This document shows, piece by piece, positions 21,981-28,354 of a stretch of DNA of 28,354 bases. The stretch's first letter is position 1; each line of letters opens with the position of its first letter. The position numbers and the translations under genes are program-made. Under the pieces are notes generated by a model. That model was not told where the DNA came from, ran no database searches, and saw only the letters and a list, made by a program, of their open reading frames with translations. Source of the DNA: Peptococcaceae bacterium. Lineage in GTDB: Bacteria; Bacillota; Peptococcia; Peptococcales; Peptococcaceae. The stretch lies in the NCBI GenBank assembly GCA_900756555.1, contig CAAEKP010000063.1, forward strand, positions 1 to 28,354. The letters are read 5' to 3'.

Positions 21981-22009
21981 TTGCGTTTGTTAAAATATTG
22001 TGCTATAAT
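21981..22009 (+). promoter_or_regulatory. Promoter of the L25 leader
   Basis: TTGCGT (21981-21986), 17 bp and TATAAT (22004-22009). The extended region TGCTATAAT is near-ideal. Transcription would start near 22016, about 200 nt before the L25 start codon. Confidence 0.75.
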
Positions 22010-22015
22010 ACAAAT

Positions 22016-22114
22016 ATAGTTTTGCGAACAATAAAATAAAAAAGAACCGTCTTGTTAAGAAGGGCTTTTGGTATTGCGTCATTTGGCGTTGTATGAAGAG
22101 CCCTTCTTTTTTAT
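22016..22114 (+). ncRNA. Short leader RNA or attenuator ending in a terminator before rplY
   Basis: About 40 nt after the promoter comes a 10-bp stem, AAGAAGGGCT (22057-22066) with AGCCCTTCTT (22099-22108), around a 32-nt loop, followed by TTTTTT. The L25 gene starts only 105 nt later with no clear second promoter. Transcription may thus be controlled by read-through, or a free RNA of about 95 nt may be made. I do not recognise a riboswitch class. Confidence 0.6.
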
Positions 22115-22219
22115 TTAGGAAGCTGCTTGATTGTGAGTGAGCTTATTTTGGCTTTAAATCAGCTTTGCTGAGTGCGGGGCAGATTTTTGCATACAATTAT
22201 ATTATCAGGAGGATATAAA

Positions 22220-22792
22220 ATGGAAGTCATCAACGTACAAAAAAGAAACTTTACCATGAAAGCAAAACAATTAAGACGCGCTGGCTTTGTGCCGGGTAAT
22301 ATTTTTGGAGAAGGGCTGGATAATGCCGTCGCGATTCAGGTGGAAGCCGGGCTGGCGAAAAAATTACTGCGCGAAAACAGAGAAGGCAGTAAACTGCGCT
22401 TAGAACTGGATGGACAGAATATGCCTGTGCAGCTGAAAGAAAAAATGGTGGACAGCATCAGCAATGATATTTTGAATTTGAATTTTCAGGTGCTGAAAAA
22501 AGATCAGAAAGTAAATAGTGTGATTCATATTTTATTGGATCATGCAGAAGAAACAAAGGGACTTCTGGAACGGATGTTAATGGAAATTCCTTACGCCTCC
22601 TTGCCAGCGGATATGATTGACACCATTACATTGGACGTGGCGAAGATTCCAGTTGGTGCGATGGTAACGGTGGGAGATATTCCGCAGCTGAACAGTGATA
22701 AAATAGAATTACAGGTGAAAACCGATGAAATTGTGCTGCGTATCAATGCCAAACGAATGATTGCAGAAACAGTGGAGCCGGAGGAGCCATAA
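22220..22792 (+). CDS. rplY: Ribosomal protein L25/general stress protein Ctc
   Basis: A 190-aa L25 of the long, two-domain Ctc/TL5 type. The N-terminal 5S rRNA-binding domain (QLRRAGFVPGNIFGEG, then DNAVAIQVE) is followed by the C-terminal beta domain (IPVGAMVTVGDIPQL). The frame begins at 22172, but AGGAGG lies 7 nt before the ATG at 22220. It is preceded by the attenuator-like leader, which fits the stress-regulated expression known for Ctc proteins elsewhere. Some N-terminal positions diverge from the common L25 consensus. Confidence 0.85.
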   Translation: MEVINVQKRNFTMKAKQLRRAGFVPGNIFGEGLDNAVAIQVEAGLAKKLLRENREGSKLRLELDGQNMPVQLKEKMVDSISNDILNLNFQVLKKDQKVNSVIHILLDHAEETKGLLERMLMEIPYASLPADMIDTITLDVAKIPVGAMVTVGDIPQLNSDKIELQVKTDEIVLRINAKRMIAETVEPEEP

Positions 22793-22816
22793 TGGCGAAA
22801 TAGTAAAAAAGCGATG

Positions 22817-22865
22817 AAAGAGGAACCTGCCCTTTTGGGTTAAAAAAGGTTTCTCTTTTGTTTTT
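22817..22865 (+). terminator. Terminator after rplY
   Basis: AAAGAGGAACCT (22817-22828) pairs with AGGTTTCTCTTT (22847-22858), one G-U included. Inside it CCCTTTTGGG forms a second small hairpin. TGTTTTTC follows. Confidence 0.8.
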
Positions 22866-22927
22866 CAAGGAATTCATTAAAAAAAGTAGAAGCCGAAAAA
22901 AGTTTCTGATGGAAGGAGCGCGTAGTG

Positions 22928-23818
22928 ATGACAATAGCAATGGAAGAAACGTATGATAACATACCGACAACAGGCGAGATAGATTCAGTAAAACATTATT
23001 TAAAGCAAGCAGGTGAGGCATCTTTGCTCTCGAAAGAAAAGGAGTATCGCCTGGCAGTATTAGCAAAAAAAGGTGATGTTGCGGCGCAGCATGAATTGAT
23101 TTGTTCAAATTTACGTCTTGTAATCAGTATTGCGAAAAAATATGCGAAAAATACAAAATCCCTTTCATTTCTGGACTTGATTCAGGAAGGAAACCTTGGT
23201 TTGATTAAGGCTGTGAACCTTTATGACCCGCAGATGGGGTTTCGGTTTTCTACTTATGCAACTTGGTGGATTCGACAGGGAATTACCAGAAGTATTGCCG
23301 ATAAAGATCGACTGATTCGGTTGCCGATTCATAAAGGTGAAACGGTTCGTAAAGTGCTTAAAGCATCACGAAAATGTGCGCAGGATATAGAAGAAGAGAT
23401 AGCTGCTTATGGAGATATAGCAAAAGAAGTGGGAATTTCCAGTGAACAGGTAGAACAGGTTCTACAGATTGCCCGGCCAACTATATCACTTAATATGCCG
23501 TTGGGGGATGATACAGATTATCATCTGGAAGATGTGATTGAGGATAAGATGGCAGTTTCTCCAGAAGAAAGTGCAACAGAACTATGTATGAAACTAGAAT
23601 TGAAACATCAGCTTTCTACCTTAAAGGAGAGGGAGCAACTAATTTTAGTAATGCGTTATGGATTGGATGGAACGCAGCCATGTACGTTAGAGGAAATTGG
23701 ACAGTATATTGGTGTTACAAGAGAACGAATCCGACAAATAGAAGTAAAAGCTTTGAAAAAATTGCGCCATCCCAGCCGCAGTAAATATTTAAAAGATTTT
23801 ATCGGAATAGAGAATTAA
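22928..23818 (+). CDS. Sigma-70 family sigma factor, RpoD-like but short
   Basis: A 296-aa sigma factor with regions 1.2 to 4 and no region 1.1. Region 1.2 is DSVKHYLKQAGEASLLSKEKE. Region 2 has NLRLVISIAKKYAKN, FLDLIQEGNLGLIKAV and FRFSTYATWWIRQGI. Region 4 has TLEEIGQYIGVTRERIRQIE. It resembles group 1/2 sigmas, but the -10-recognition stretch is followed by an unusual TRSIADKDRLIRLPIH. It is most likely an alternative group 2 or late-regulon sigma. AAGGAG lies 9 nt before the ATG. GTG at 22925 is an alternative start. What it controls is unknown. Confidence 0.88.
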   Translation: MTIAMEETYDNIPTTGEIDSVKHYLKQAGEASLLSKEKEYRLAVLAKKGDVAAQHELICSNLRLVISIAKKYAKNTKSLSFLDLIQEGNLGLIKAVNLYDPQMGFRFSTYATWWIRQGITRSIADKDRLIRLPIHKGETVRKVLKASRKCAQDIEEEIAAYGDIAKEVGISSEQVEQVLQIARPTISLNMPLGDDTDYHLEDVIEDKMAVSPEESATELCMKLELKHQLSTLKEREQLILVMRYGLDGTQPCTLEEIGQYIGVTRERIRQIEVKALKKLRHPSRSKYLKDFIGIEN

Positions 23819-23961
23819 ACCGGTATATAGCCTAGCAATGACTGCCGCACAGACTTGTGCCAACTCAGAGTTTTAATTGATTACAACTGTAGAAAAATAC
23901 TATCTAAATTTGTAGAAACATGATATGATAGGGATAATTGAGCTGGGAGAGGAGCAAGGCT

Positions 23962-24969
23962 ATGCGGGATTTACGGAATGTATCGGTGAAAATACTGGAT
24001 TTTGGTATTTTGATTCGCTGGGAAGCTTTATCGTTGATTGGCCTGGTGACAATCTATGTGAGCACAGATGCTGCGGCATCGCCGACGGCGGGTACTAAGA
24101 TTGCTCAAGTGCCGCTGATAAATGGCCAGTATATGTGGAATCAGGCAAAAGACGGGGTGCGCTATTATTTCTGGCTGCTGCCGGAGAATGGACGACCTGT
24201 GCAGGTGGCACAGCGTATGCTGCCGTTGCAGGGAGTGAACAATTTCCGCGATTTAGGCGGATATCCGACTGTGGACGGTTGCTATATTCGCTGGGGGATG
24301 TTGTATCGCTCTGGTGCTCATGACAGAATGACGGAGCAGGATGAAAGAATGTTGCGTCAATTGGGTGTGCGCACTGTGATTGATTATCGCTCGCCCAGAG
24401 AGAAGGCGGCCTGTTTGGACAAACGGATAGATGGTGTGCATTATCTGGACTTGCCAGTGCTGGCAGAAGCGGAAGTGGCTACGGTAATGGATATGCACAA
24501 TATTCGCAGCGGTGCCGATGCCAGAACGTTTTTACGCTCTATGAATAAATTGCCTGTACATCAACGGCAGGCGCAGCAGGCTTATGCTGCAATGCTGCGT
24601 GTGTGCTTACAGCCAGATCAAATGCCAATGGTGCAGCACTCGGCAACGGGGAAAGACAGAGTGGGAGTTGGTGTTGCTATTTTGTTATTGCTGCTGGGAG
24701 TGGACGAAGAAATTGTGTTGGATGATTATTTGCTGAGCAAAGCCAGCTCTGTGCTGCCTAAGGGAGATAACCCGGTGAAAAATAAAATATTTGCTAATTT
24801 GGAACGGAGTTTAGCACCATTATTGGATATGCTGCAATTTGAATATCTGAGCATTTTTATTGATGAAATGAAATCCCATTATGGCACTGCGGAGCAATAT
24901 GCGTTAAAAGCATTGGGAATAACGAAAGATGAAATTGCGCAGCTGCGAAAACTTTATCTGCTAAAATGA
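23962..24969 (+). CDS. Tyrosine-phosphatase-fold protein with Ser in place of the catalytic Cys
   Basis: A 335-aa protein of the bacterial Y_phosphatase3 type. An N-terminal beta-rich domain (about residues 1-85, ending RYYFWLLPENGRPVQV) precedes the phosphatase domain, which has NNFRDLGG, GMLYRSGAH and VIDYRSPRE. In the active site, where the family has HCTAGKDRTG, this protein reads HSATGKDRVG (Ser227, Arg233). The nucleophilic Cys is therefore lost while Asp and Arg remain. No frameshift is seen, so a binding pseudophosphatase is more likely than a decaying gene. GAGGAG lies 7 nt before the ATG at 23962; an earlier TTG at 23938 lies before this site. Confidence 0.82.
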   Translation: MRDLRNVSVKILDFGILIRWEALSLIGLVTIYVSTDAAASPTAGTKIAQVPLINGQYMWNQAKDGVRYYFWLLPENGRPVQVAQRMLPLQGVNNFRDLGGYPTVDGCYIRWGMLYRSGAHDRMTEQDERMLRQLGVRTVIDYRSPREKAACLDKRIDGVHYLDLPVLAEAEVATVMDMHNIRSGADARTFLRSMNKLPVHQRQAQQAYAAMLRVCLQPDQMPMVQHSATGKDRVGVGVAILLLLLGVDEEIVLDDYLLSKASSVLPKGDNPVKNKIFANLERSLAPLLDMLQFEYLSIFIDEMKSHYGTAEQYALKALGITKDEIAQLRKLYLLK

Positions 24970-25004
24970 TAATAGGCTGGCGATGTGTTTGCTGGCAAAA
25001 CAAT

Positions 25005-25064
25005 AAAAAGACCTCCCAAGAATTTTTGCTCATAATGTGGCATTTCCCGGGAGGTTTTTCTTTT
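25005..25064. terminator. Bidirectional terminator
   Basis: ACCTCCC (25011-25017) with GGGAGGT (25049-25055), flanked by AAAAA and TTTTT, closes a 31-nt loop. It lies between the convergent phosphatase-like and SLH genes. The ACCTCCC stem and A-run resemble the terminator at 77. Confidence 0.75.
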
Positions 25065-25072
25065 AGATAAAA

Positions 25073-26161
25073 TTATTGTACGGCTTGCAGCAGTGCGGTG
25101 TTGACATCGTCAAATGATAGCGTCTGATTTCCTGCTGTGAATTGTACCTGAATGTTGGTGATACGATTGCCCAACACTATGTTGGCTACGTCATTGTTTG
25201 GCAGCAGAATTTCTATAGTTGAAGCAATTGTTTTGCTCTGTCCGGCGGCAATCGTCTGTTGGAATGGTTTTTGCTTGGCAGTGACTTGCGCACCGCTGCT
25301 GTAAGTAACAATCGTTTTCAGCGTTTCGTTGGAAACAGTGATGGCCTGGCTGGACTGATTGCGCACGGCGAGCTGCAAGGTGGCGGAAACATATTGTTCG
25401 CCCAGAGTATTGCGGCTGGATGTGGCAACATTCTGTAATGTCAGCTGATATTGCGCGTCAGCTTTTTGCCCATCTGGGTTATCGCCGGCTGATGGCTGCT
25501 GATTCTGGTCAACGGGCGGCGTTGGCTGTGGTGCATTATCGGTGTCAGCACCTTTCATGTTCAACAGGCGAACAATCATCACGCAGGCTTCGGCGCGGGT
25601 GGCCCTGTTGTTCGGACGGAAGGCACCGTCCTCGTAGCCGCCTACCAGACCTAATTCTTTCGCTAAGTAAAGATAGCCTTTATCGTAGGATTTGATATTG
25701 GCGTCATCGGTAAAGCTGGTGGCTTGTCCTGCTAAATTGATTGCCGCATCGTTCAGTCCCAGAGCACGCACCAGCATAATGGCAATTTCCCGGCGGGGGA
25801 TTGCACTGTCCGGCCCATAGCTGCTGCCGTACTCCGCAGGTACGATGATATTGTTGGCAGCCAATGTGTGAATGTCACTGACAGCCCAATGTCTGGCAGT
25901 ATCTGCAAAATCATTGCCAGCCACGGAAGTCAGCCCCAGACTTTGCCGCAATATTTTAGAAAATTCAGCGCGGGTGATGGTGGCATCGGGATGAAAGGTG
26001 CCATCGGGATAACCGCCCACAGAACCGCGGTCAATCAGTTTATTGACATCACCGGCAGACCAGTGGCCTTGCAGGTCTGTTAAAGTTGCAGCCTGAGCAG
26101 TAGGCAGCACTAAGCCGCAGCAAAAAATACAAAACAGAAAAATGGATAAGAAACGCTTCAT
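25073..26161 (-). CDS. Secreted protein with three SLH domains
   Basis: A 362-aa exported protein. A signal peptide (MKRFLSIFLFCIFCCGLVL, cleavage after AQA) leads into three S-layer-homology domains at about residues 25-75, 85-130 and 145-198 (motifs GGYPDGTFHPDATITRAEF, YGPDSAIPRREIAIML and GGYEDGAFRPNNRATRAEA). SLH domains anchor proteins to cell-wall polymers or peptidoglycan-linked polyamines. A Pro/Gln/Asp-rich linker then joins a C-terminal beta-sandwich-like domain (about 233-362) of unknown function. AGGAGG lies before the ATG. Confidence 0.88.
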   Translation of the reverse strand: MKRFLSIFLFCIFCCGLVLPTAQAATLTDLQGHWSAGDVNKLIDRGSVGGYPDGTFHPDATITRAEFSKILRQSLGLTSVAGNDFADTARHWAVSDIHTLAANNIIVPAEYGSSYGPDSAIPRREIAIMLVRALGLNDAAINLAGQATSFTDDANIKSYDKGYLYLAKELGLVGGYEDGAFRPNNRATRAEACVMIVRLLNMKGADTDNAPQPTPPVDQNQQPSAGDNPDGQKADAQYQLTLQNVATSSRNTLGEQYVSATLQLAVRNQSSQAITVSNETLKTIVTYSSGAQVTAKQKPFQQTIAAGQSKTIASTIEILLPNNDVANIVLGNRITNIQVQFTAGNQTLSFDDVNTALLQAVQ

Positions 26162-26220
26162 GAAAATAACCTCCTAAAAAAGAAAACCATTGCGCGGTTC
26201 TGTACTCTTAAAACAAGTTT

Positions 26221-26249
26221 ATTGTAACGGATGATACAGAATTTTGCAA
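26221..26249 (-). promoter_or_regulatory. Promoter of the SLH gene
   Basis: On the minus strand TTGCAA (26244-26249), a 17-bp spacer and TACAAT (26221-26226), about 60 nt before the start codon. Confidence 0.6.
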
Positions 26250-26325
26250 TGGCTTTTGCAGCAGTCTCTTTATAGACGAAAAAAAATAAGAAAAGTTGCA
26301 TAAATAATGATATTCCCTATTTTCA

Positions 26326-26373
26326 TTTATCAGCGAAAGTGATAAAATAAAAAAATATACTTAATAAGTATAT
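26326..26373. promoter_or_regulatory. Two adjacent palindromes in front of ilvD
   Basis: The first is TTTATCA (26326-26332) with TGATAAA (26340-26346). The second is ATATACTT (26355-26362) with AAGTATAT (26366-26373), perfect arms around AAT. A possible promoter, TTTCAT-16-TAAAAT (26321-26348), overlaps the first, so the second would lie at the transcription start. Both look like repressor sites. Confidence 0.5.
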
Positions 26374-26403
26374 CGGATTTAAAATAAAAGGGGTTGTATA
26401 AAA

Positions 26404-28077
26404 ATGAGAAGTGATGAAGTAACAAAAGGCGCTGCCCGTGCACCGCACCGTTCTTTATTTTATGCCATGGGGTATTTACCCGAAGACTTGGAAAAACCAA
26501 TGATTGGTGTGGTTTGCGCACACAATGAAATTATTCCAGGCCATTCTCATCTGGATCAGATTGCTGCCGCAGTAAAAAAAGGCGTTTGGGCTGCTGGCGG
26601 TACTCCAATGGAATTTCCAGCCATCGGTATTTGTGATGGCATCGCTATGAATCACAGCGGTATGAAATATCCACTGGCCACACGGGAACTGATTGCCGAC
26701 TCCATCGAATCGGTTAGTATGGGACACAAATTTGATGGCCTGGTGCTGATCGGGAATTGTGATAAAATTGTGCCGGGGATGTTGATGGCTGCGGCTCGTC
26801 TGAATATTCCGGCTATTTATATCAGTGGTGGTCCAATGCTGGCAGGTAGCTACAAAGGTCAGCCTTCTGATTTAATCAAAGGGCCATTTGAAATGGTTGG
26901 TCAGTGCAGCAGTGGTAAAATCACCGAAGAAGAATTAGAAGAGATCGCCAGAACTTCCTGCCCAGGCTGCGGCAGCTGTGCTGGTATGTATACTGCCAAC
27001 ACCATGAACTGTCTGGCTGAAGTGCTGGGTATGGCTCTGCCGGGCAACGGCACCATCCCTGCTGTATACGGCGATCGTCGTGCTTTGGCAAAACGTGCCG
27101 GCATGGAAATCGTAAAAATGGTAGAAAAGGATCTGAAACCTAGAGATATTCTGACTCTGGATTCTTTCCGCAATGCGATTGCTGCGGATATGGCCATCGG
27201 CGGTTCCAGTAATACTGTGCTTCATCTGTTGGCAATCGCCAAACAGGCACAGGTGGAATTATCTTTAGAAGAATTTGACCGTATCAGTGAACTGGTGCCA
27301 CACATCTGCAAACTGAATCCATCCGGTCCATATCATATTCAGCAGTTGTATGCTGCCGGAGGCATGGACGGCGTGTTGAAAACATTGCTGGATGGTGGTC
27401 TGATTAACGGCGACTGCATCAATGCGACTGGCGCTAAACTGAAAGATCGTCTGGCAAATGCTGTGGTAACAGACAGAGAAGTAATTCATAGTCTGGAGAC
27501 TGCTTATTCTGCAACAGGCGGCATTGCGATTCTGCGCGGCAATCTGGCTCCGGACGGCGCGGTGGTAAAACAGGCTGGTGTAAAACCGGAAATGCTGGTA
27601 CACGAAGGCCCTGCCCGCGTGTTCAATTCTGAAGAGGAAGCATTTGCAGCAATTACTGGCAATGACATTCATCCGGGGGATGTTGTTGTAATTCGTTATG
27701 AAGGGCCAAAAGGTGGTCCGGGTATGCGTGAAATGTTAAGCCCAACTGCGGCTATTATTGGTGCAGGTCTGGATACAGAATGTGCTTTGATTACAGATGG
27801 TCGTTTCTCTGGCGGTACAGCCGGGGCAGCAATCGGCCATGTTTCTCCAGAGGCAGCAGAAGGTGGCCCAATTGCCTTCATCGAAGAAGGGGATATCATC
27901 TCCATTGATATTCCAGGCCGCAAAATGAGCCTGAAAGTATCCGATGAAGAAATGGCACGGAGAAAAGAAAACTGGACTCCAAAGAAAGTAGAAACATTCC
28001 CGAATTCTTATCTGAAACGTTATGCTCATCTGGTGACGTCTGCCAGCACCGGTGCAACTATGCGGGATGATTTTTAA
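26404..28077 (+). CDS. ilvD: Dihydroxy-acid dehydratase
   Basis: A 557-aa Fe-S dehydratase that makes 2-keto acids in valine, leucine and isoleucine synthesis. The Fe-S ligands are visible: Cys119 in GNCDK and the CPGCGSC cluster (186-192). Signature regions PAIGICDGIAMNHSGMKY, MALPGNGTIPA and GRFSGGTAGAAIGHVSPEA are intact and the length is normal. The start ATG at 26404 has GGGG about 10 nt upstream. No other branched-chain genes lie in the window. Twin palindromes upstream suggest repression, and a strong terminator makes it monocistronic. Confidence 0.97.
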   Translation: MRSDEVTKGAARAPHRSLFYAMGYLPEDLEKPMIGVVCAHNEIIPGHSHLDQIAAAVKKGVWAAGGTPMEFPAIGICDGIAMNHSGMKYPLATRELIADSIESVSMGHKFDGLVLIGNCDKIVPGMLMAAARLNIPAIYISGGPMLAGSYKGQPSDLIKGPFEMVGQCSSGKITEEELEEIARTSCPGCGSCAGMYTANTMNCLAEVLGMALPGNGTIPAVYGDRRALAKRAGMEIVKMVEKDLKPRDILTLDSFRNAIAADMAIGGSSNTVLHLLAIAKQAQVELSLEEFDRISELVPHICKLNPSGPYHIQQLYAAGGMDGVLKTLLDGGLINGDCINATGAKLKDRLANAVVTDREVIHSLETAYSATGGIAILRGNLAPDGAVVKQAGVKPEMLVHEGPARVFNSEEEAFAAITGNDIHPGDVVVIRYEGPKGGPGMREMLSPTAAIIGAGLDTECALITDGRFSGGTAGAAIGHVSPEAAEGGPIAFIEEGDIISIDIPGRKMSLKVSDEEMARRKENWTPKKVETFPNSYLKRYAHLVTSASTGATMRDDF

Positions 28078-28118
28078 TTGAGATATAAATAAGCTGTAAA
28101 AGGAAAGACAGAAATCAG

Positions 28119-28172
28119 ACACGCCGTTGATTCGACTGTAGCATCTGTCGAGTCAGCGGTGTGTTATTTTTT
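28119..28172 (+). terminator. Terminator of ilvD
   Basis: An 18-bp stem with several wobble pairs, ACACGCCGTTGATTCGAC (28119-28136) with GTCGAGTCAGCGGTGTGT (28147-28164), is followed by TATTTTTTG. Confidence 0.9.
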
Positions 28173-28244
28173 GCTCCAAAAAGAACAATAAATGCAGTTT
28201 TTCAGAGTTAATTGCAAAAAGGGAAAAAAGAATAGAAAAAAGAG

Positions 28245-28273
28245 TTGACAAAAGGGAGGAAAGCTGATAATAT
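28245..28273 (+). promoter_or_regulatory. Strong promoter at the window edge, possibly of an rRNA or tRNA operon
   Basis: A perfect TTGACA (28245-28250), 17 bp and TAATAT (28268-28273). A second TTGAC lies at the last bases (28350-28354), suggesting tandem promoters 105 bp apart. No start codon with a ribosome binding site follows, so a stable RNA operon is plausible, but its genes are outside the window. Confidence 0.65.
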
Positions 28274-28354
28274 ATATCAAGTCGTCAGCAGGACACACCA
28301 GACAATCTCAAATTCGGAAGGATTTGTTGAAAAGATTGAAAAAAAGGTGTTGAC

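Overview
The window reads as chromosomal DNA of an anaerobic, sulfite-respiring Firmicute (Bacillota). The evidence is a complete DsrABCD sulfite reductase set, DsrMK membrane electron-transfer subunits, an S-layer-homology (SLH) protein, a phage-type DnaD/DnaC pair, strong GGAGG ribosome binding sites and TTGNNN-17-TATAAT promoters. SLH proteins and the intergenic repeats would suit Negativicutes or Clostridia. I cannot fix the family from sequence alone. No sulfate-activation genes (sat, aprAB) lie here, so reduction starting at sulfite (for example from organosulfonates) is as likely as full sulfate reduction.

Layout. 1-310: possible end of a tRNA-like RNA, a terminator and a palindromic repeat. 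311-2950 (minus): dsrM then dsrK. 3353-4213: a small Cys-containing protein and a lipoprotein with near-identical leaders. 4290-6813: three 236-bp tandem units carrying iterons at exact 20-bp spacing, followed by a DnaD-like initiator and a DnaC-like loader, which looks like a stranded phage replication module. 6817-13670: an accessory stretch with an M23 peptidase, an alpha/beta hydrolase plus metallo-beta-lactamase-fold pair, a REP-associated transposase (RAYT) with its REP/REPIN repeats, two large three-tier stem-loop elements and two paralogous lipoproteins. 13840-18849: cbiA (dsrN-like), ferredoxin, dsrA, dsrB, dsrD, an undescribed 66-aa ORF and dsrC, closed by a strong terminator. 19009-21305: a LysR regulator and an iron-ADH homologue that has lost its metal ligands. 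21374-28077: GNAT acetyltransferase, L25/Ctc protein with an attenuator-like leader, a primary-like sigma factor, a tyrosine-phosphatase-fold protein whose catalytic Cys is Ser, an SLH protein and ilvD. The window ends in a strong promoter, possibly of an rRNA operon.

How the genes work together. CbiA/DsrN probably amidates siroheme for DsrAB. DsrAB, stimulated by DsrD, reduces sulfite and loads sulfur on the two C-terminal cysteines of DsrC. The membrane cytochrome DsrM and the Fe-S protein DsrK return electrons from menaquinol to DsrC. The small ferredoxin heads the operon and may supply DsrAB.

The best leads for something undescribed are the iteron array, the three-tier stem-loop family, the 66-aa dsr ORF and the two apparent pseudoenzymes. 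All calls come from reading the sequence; no database search was run.
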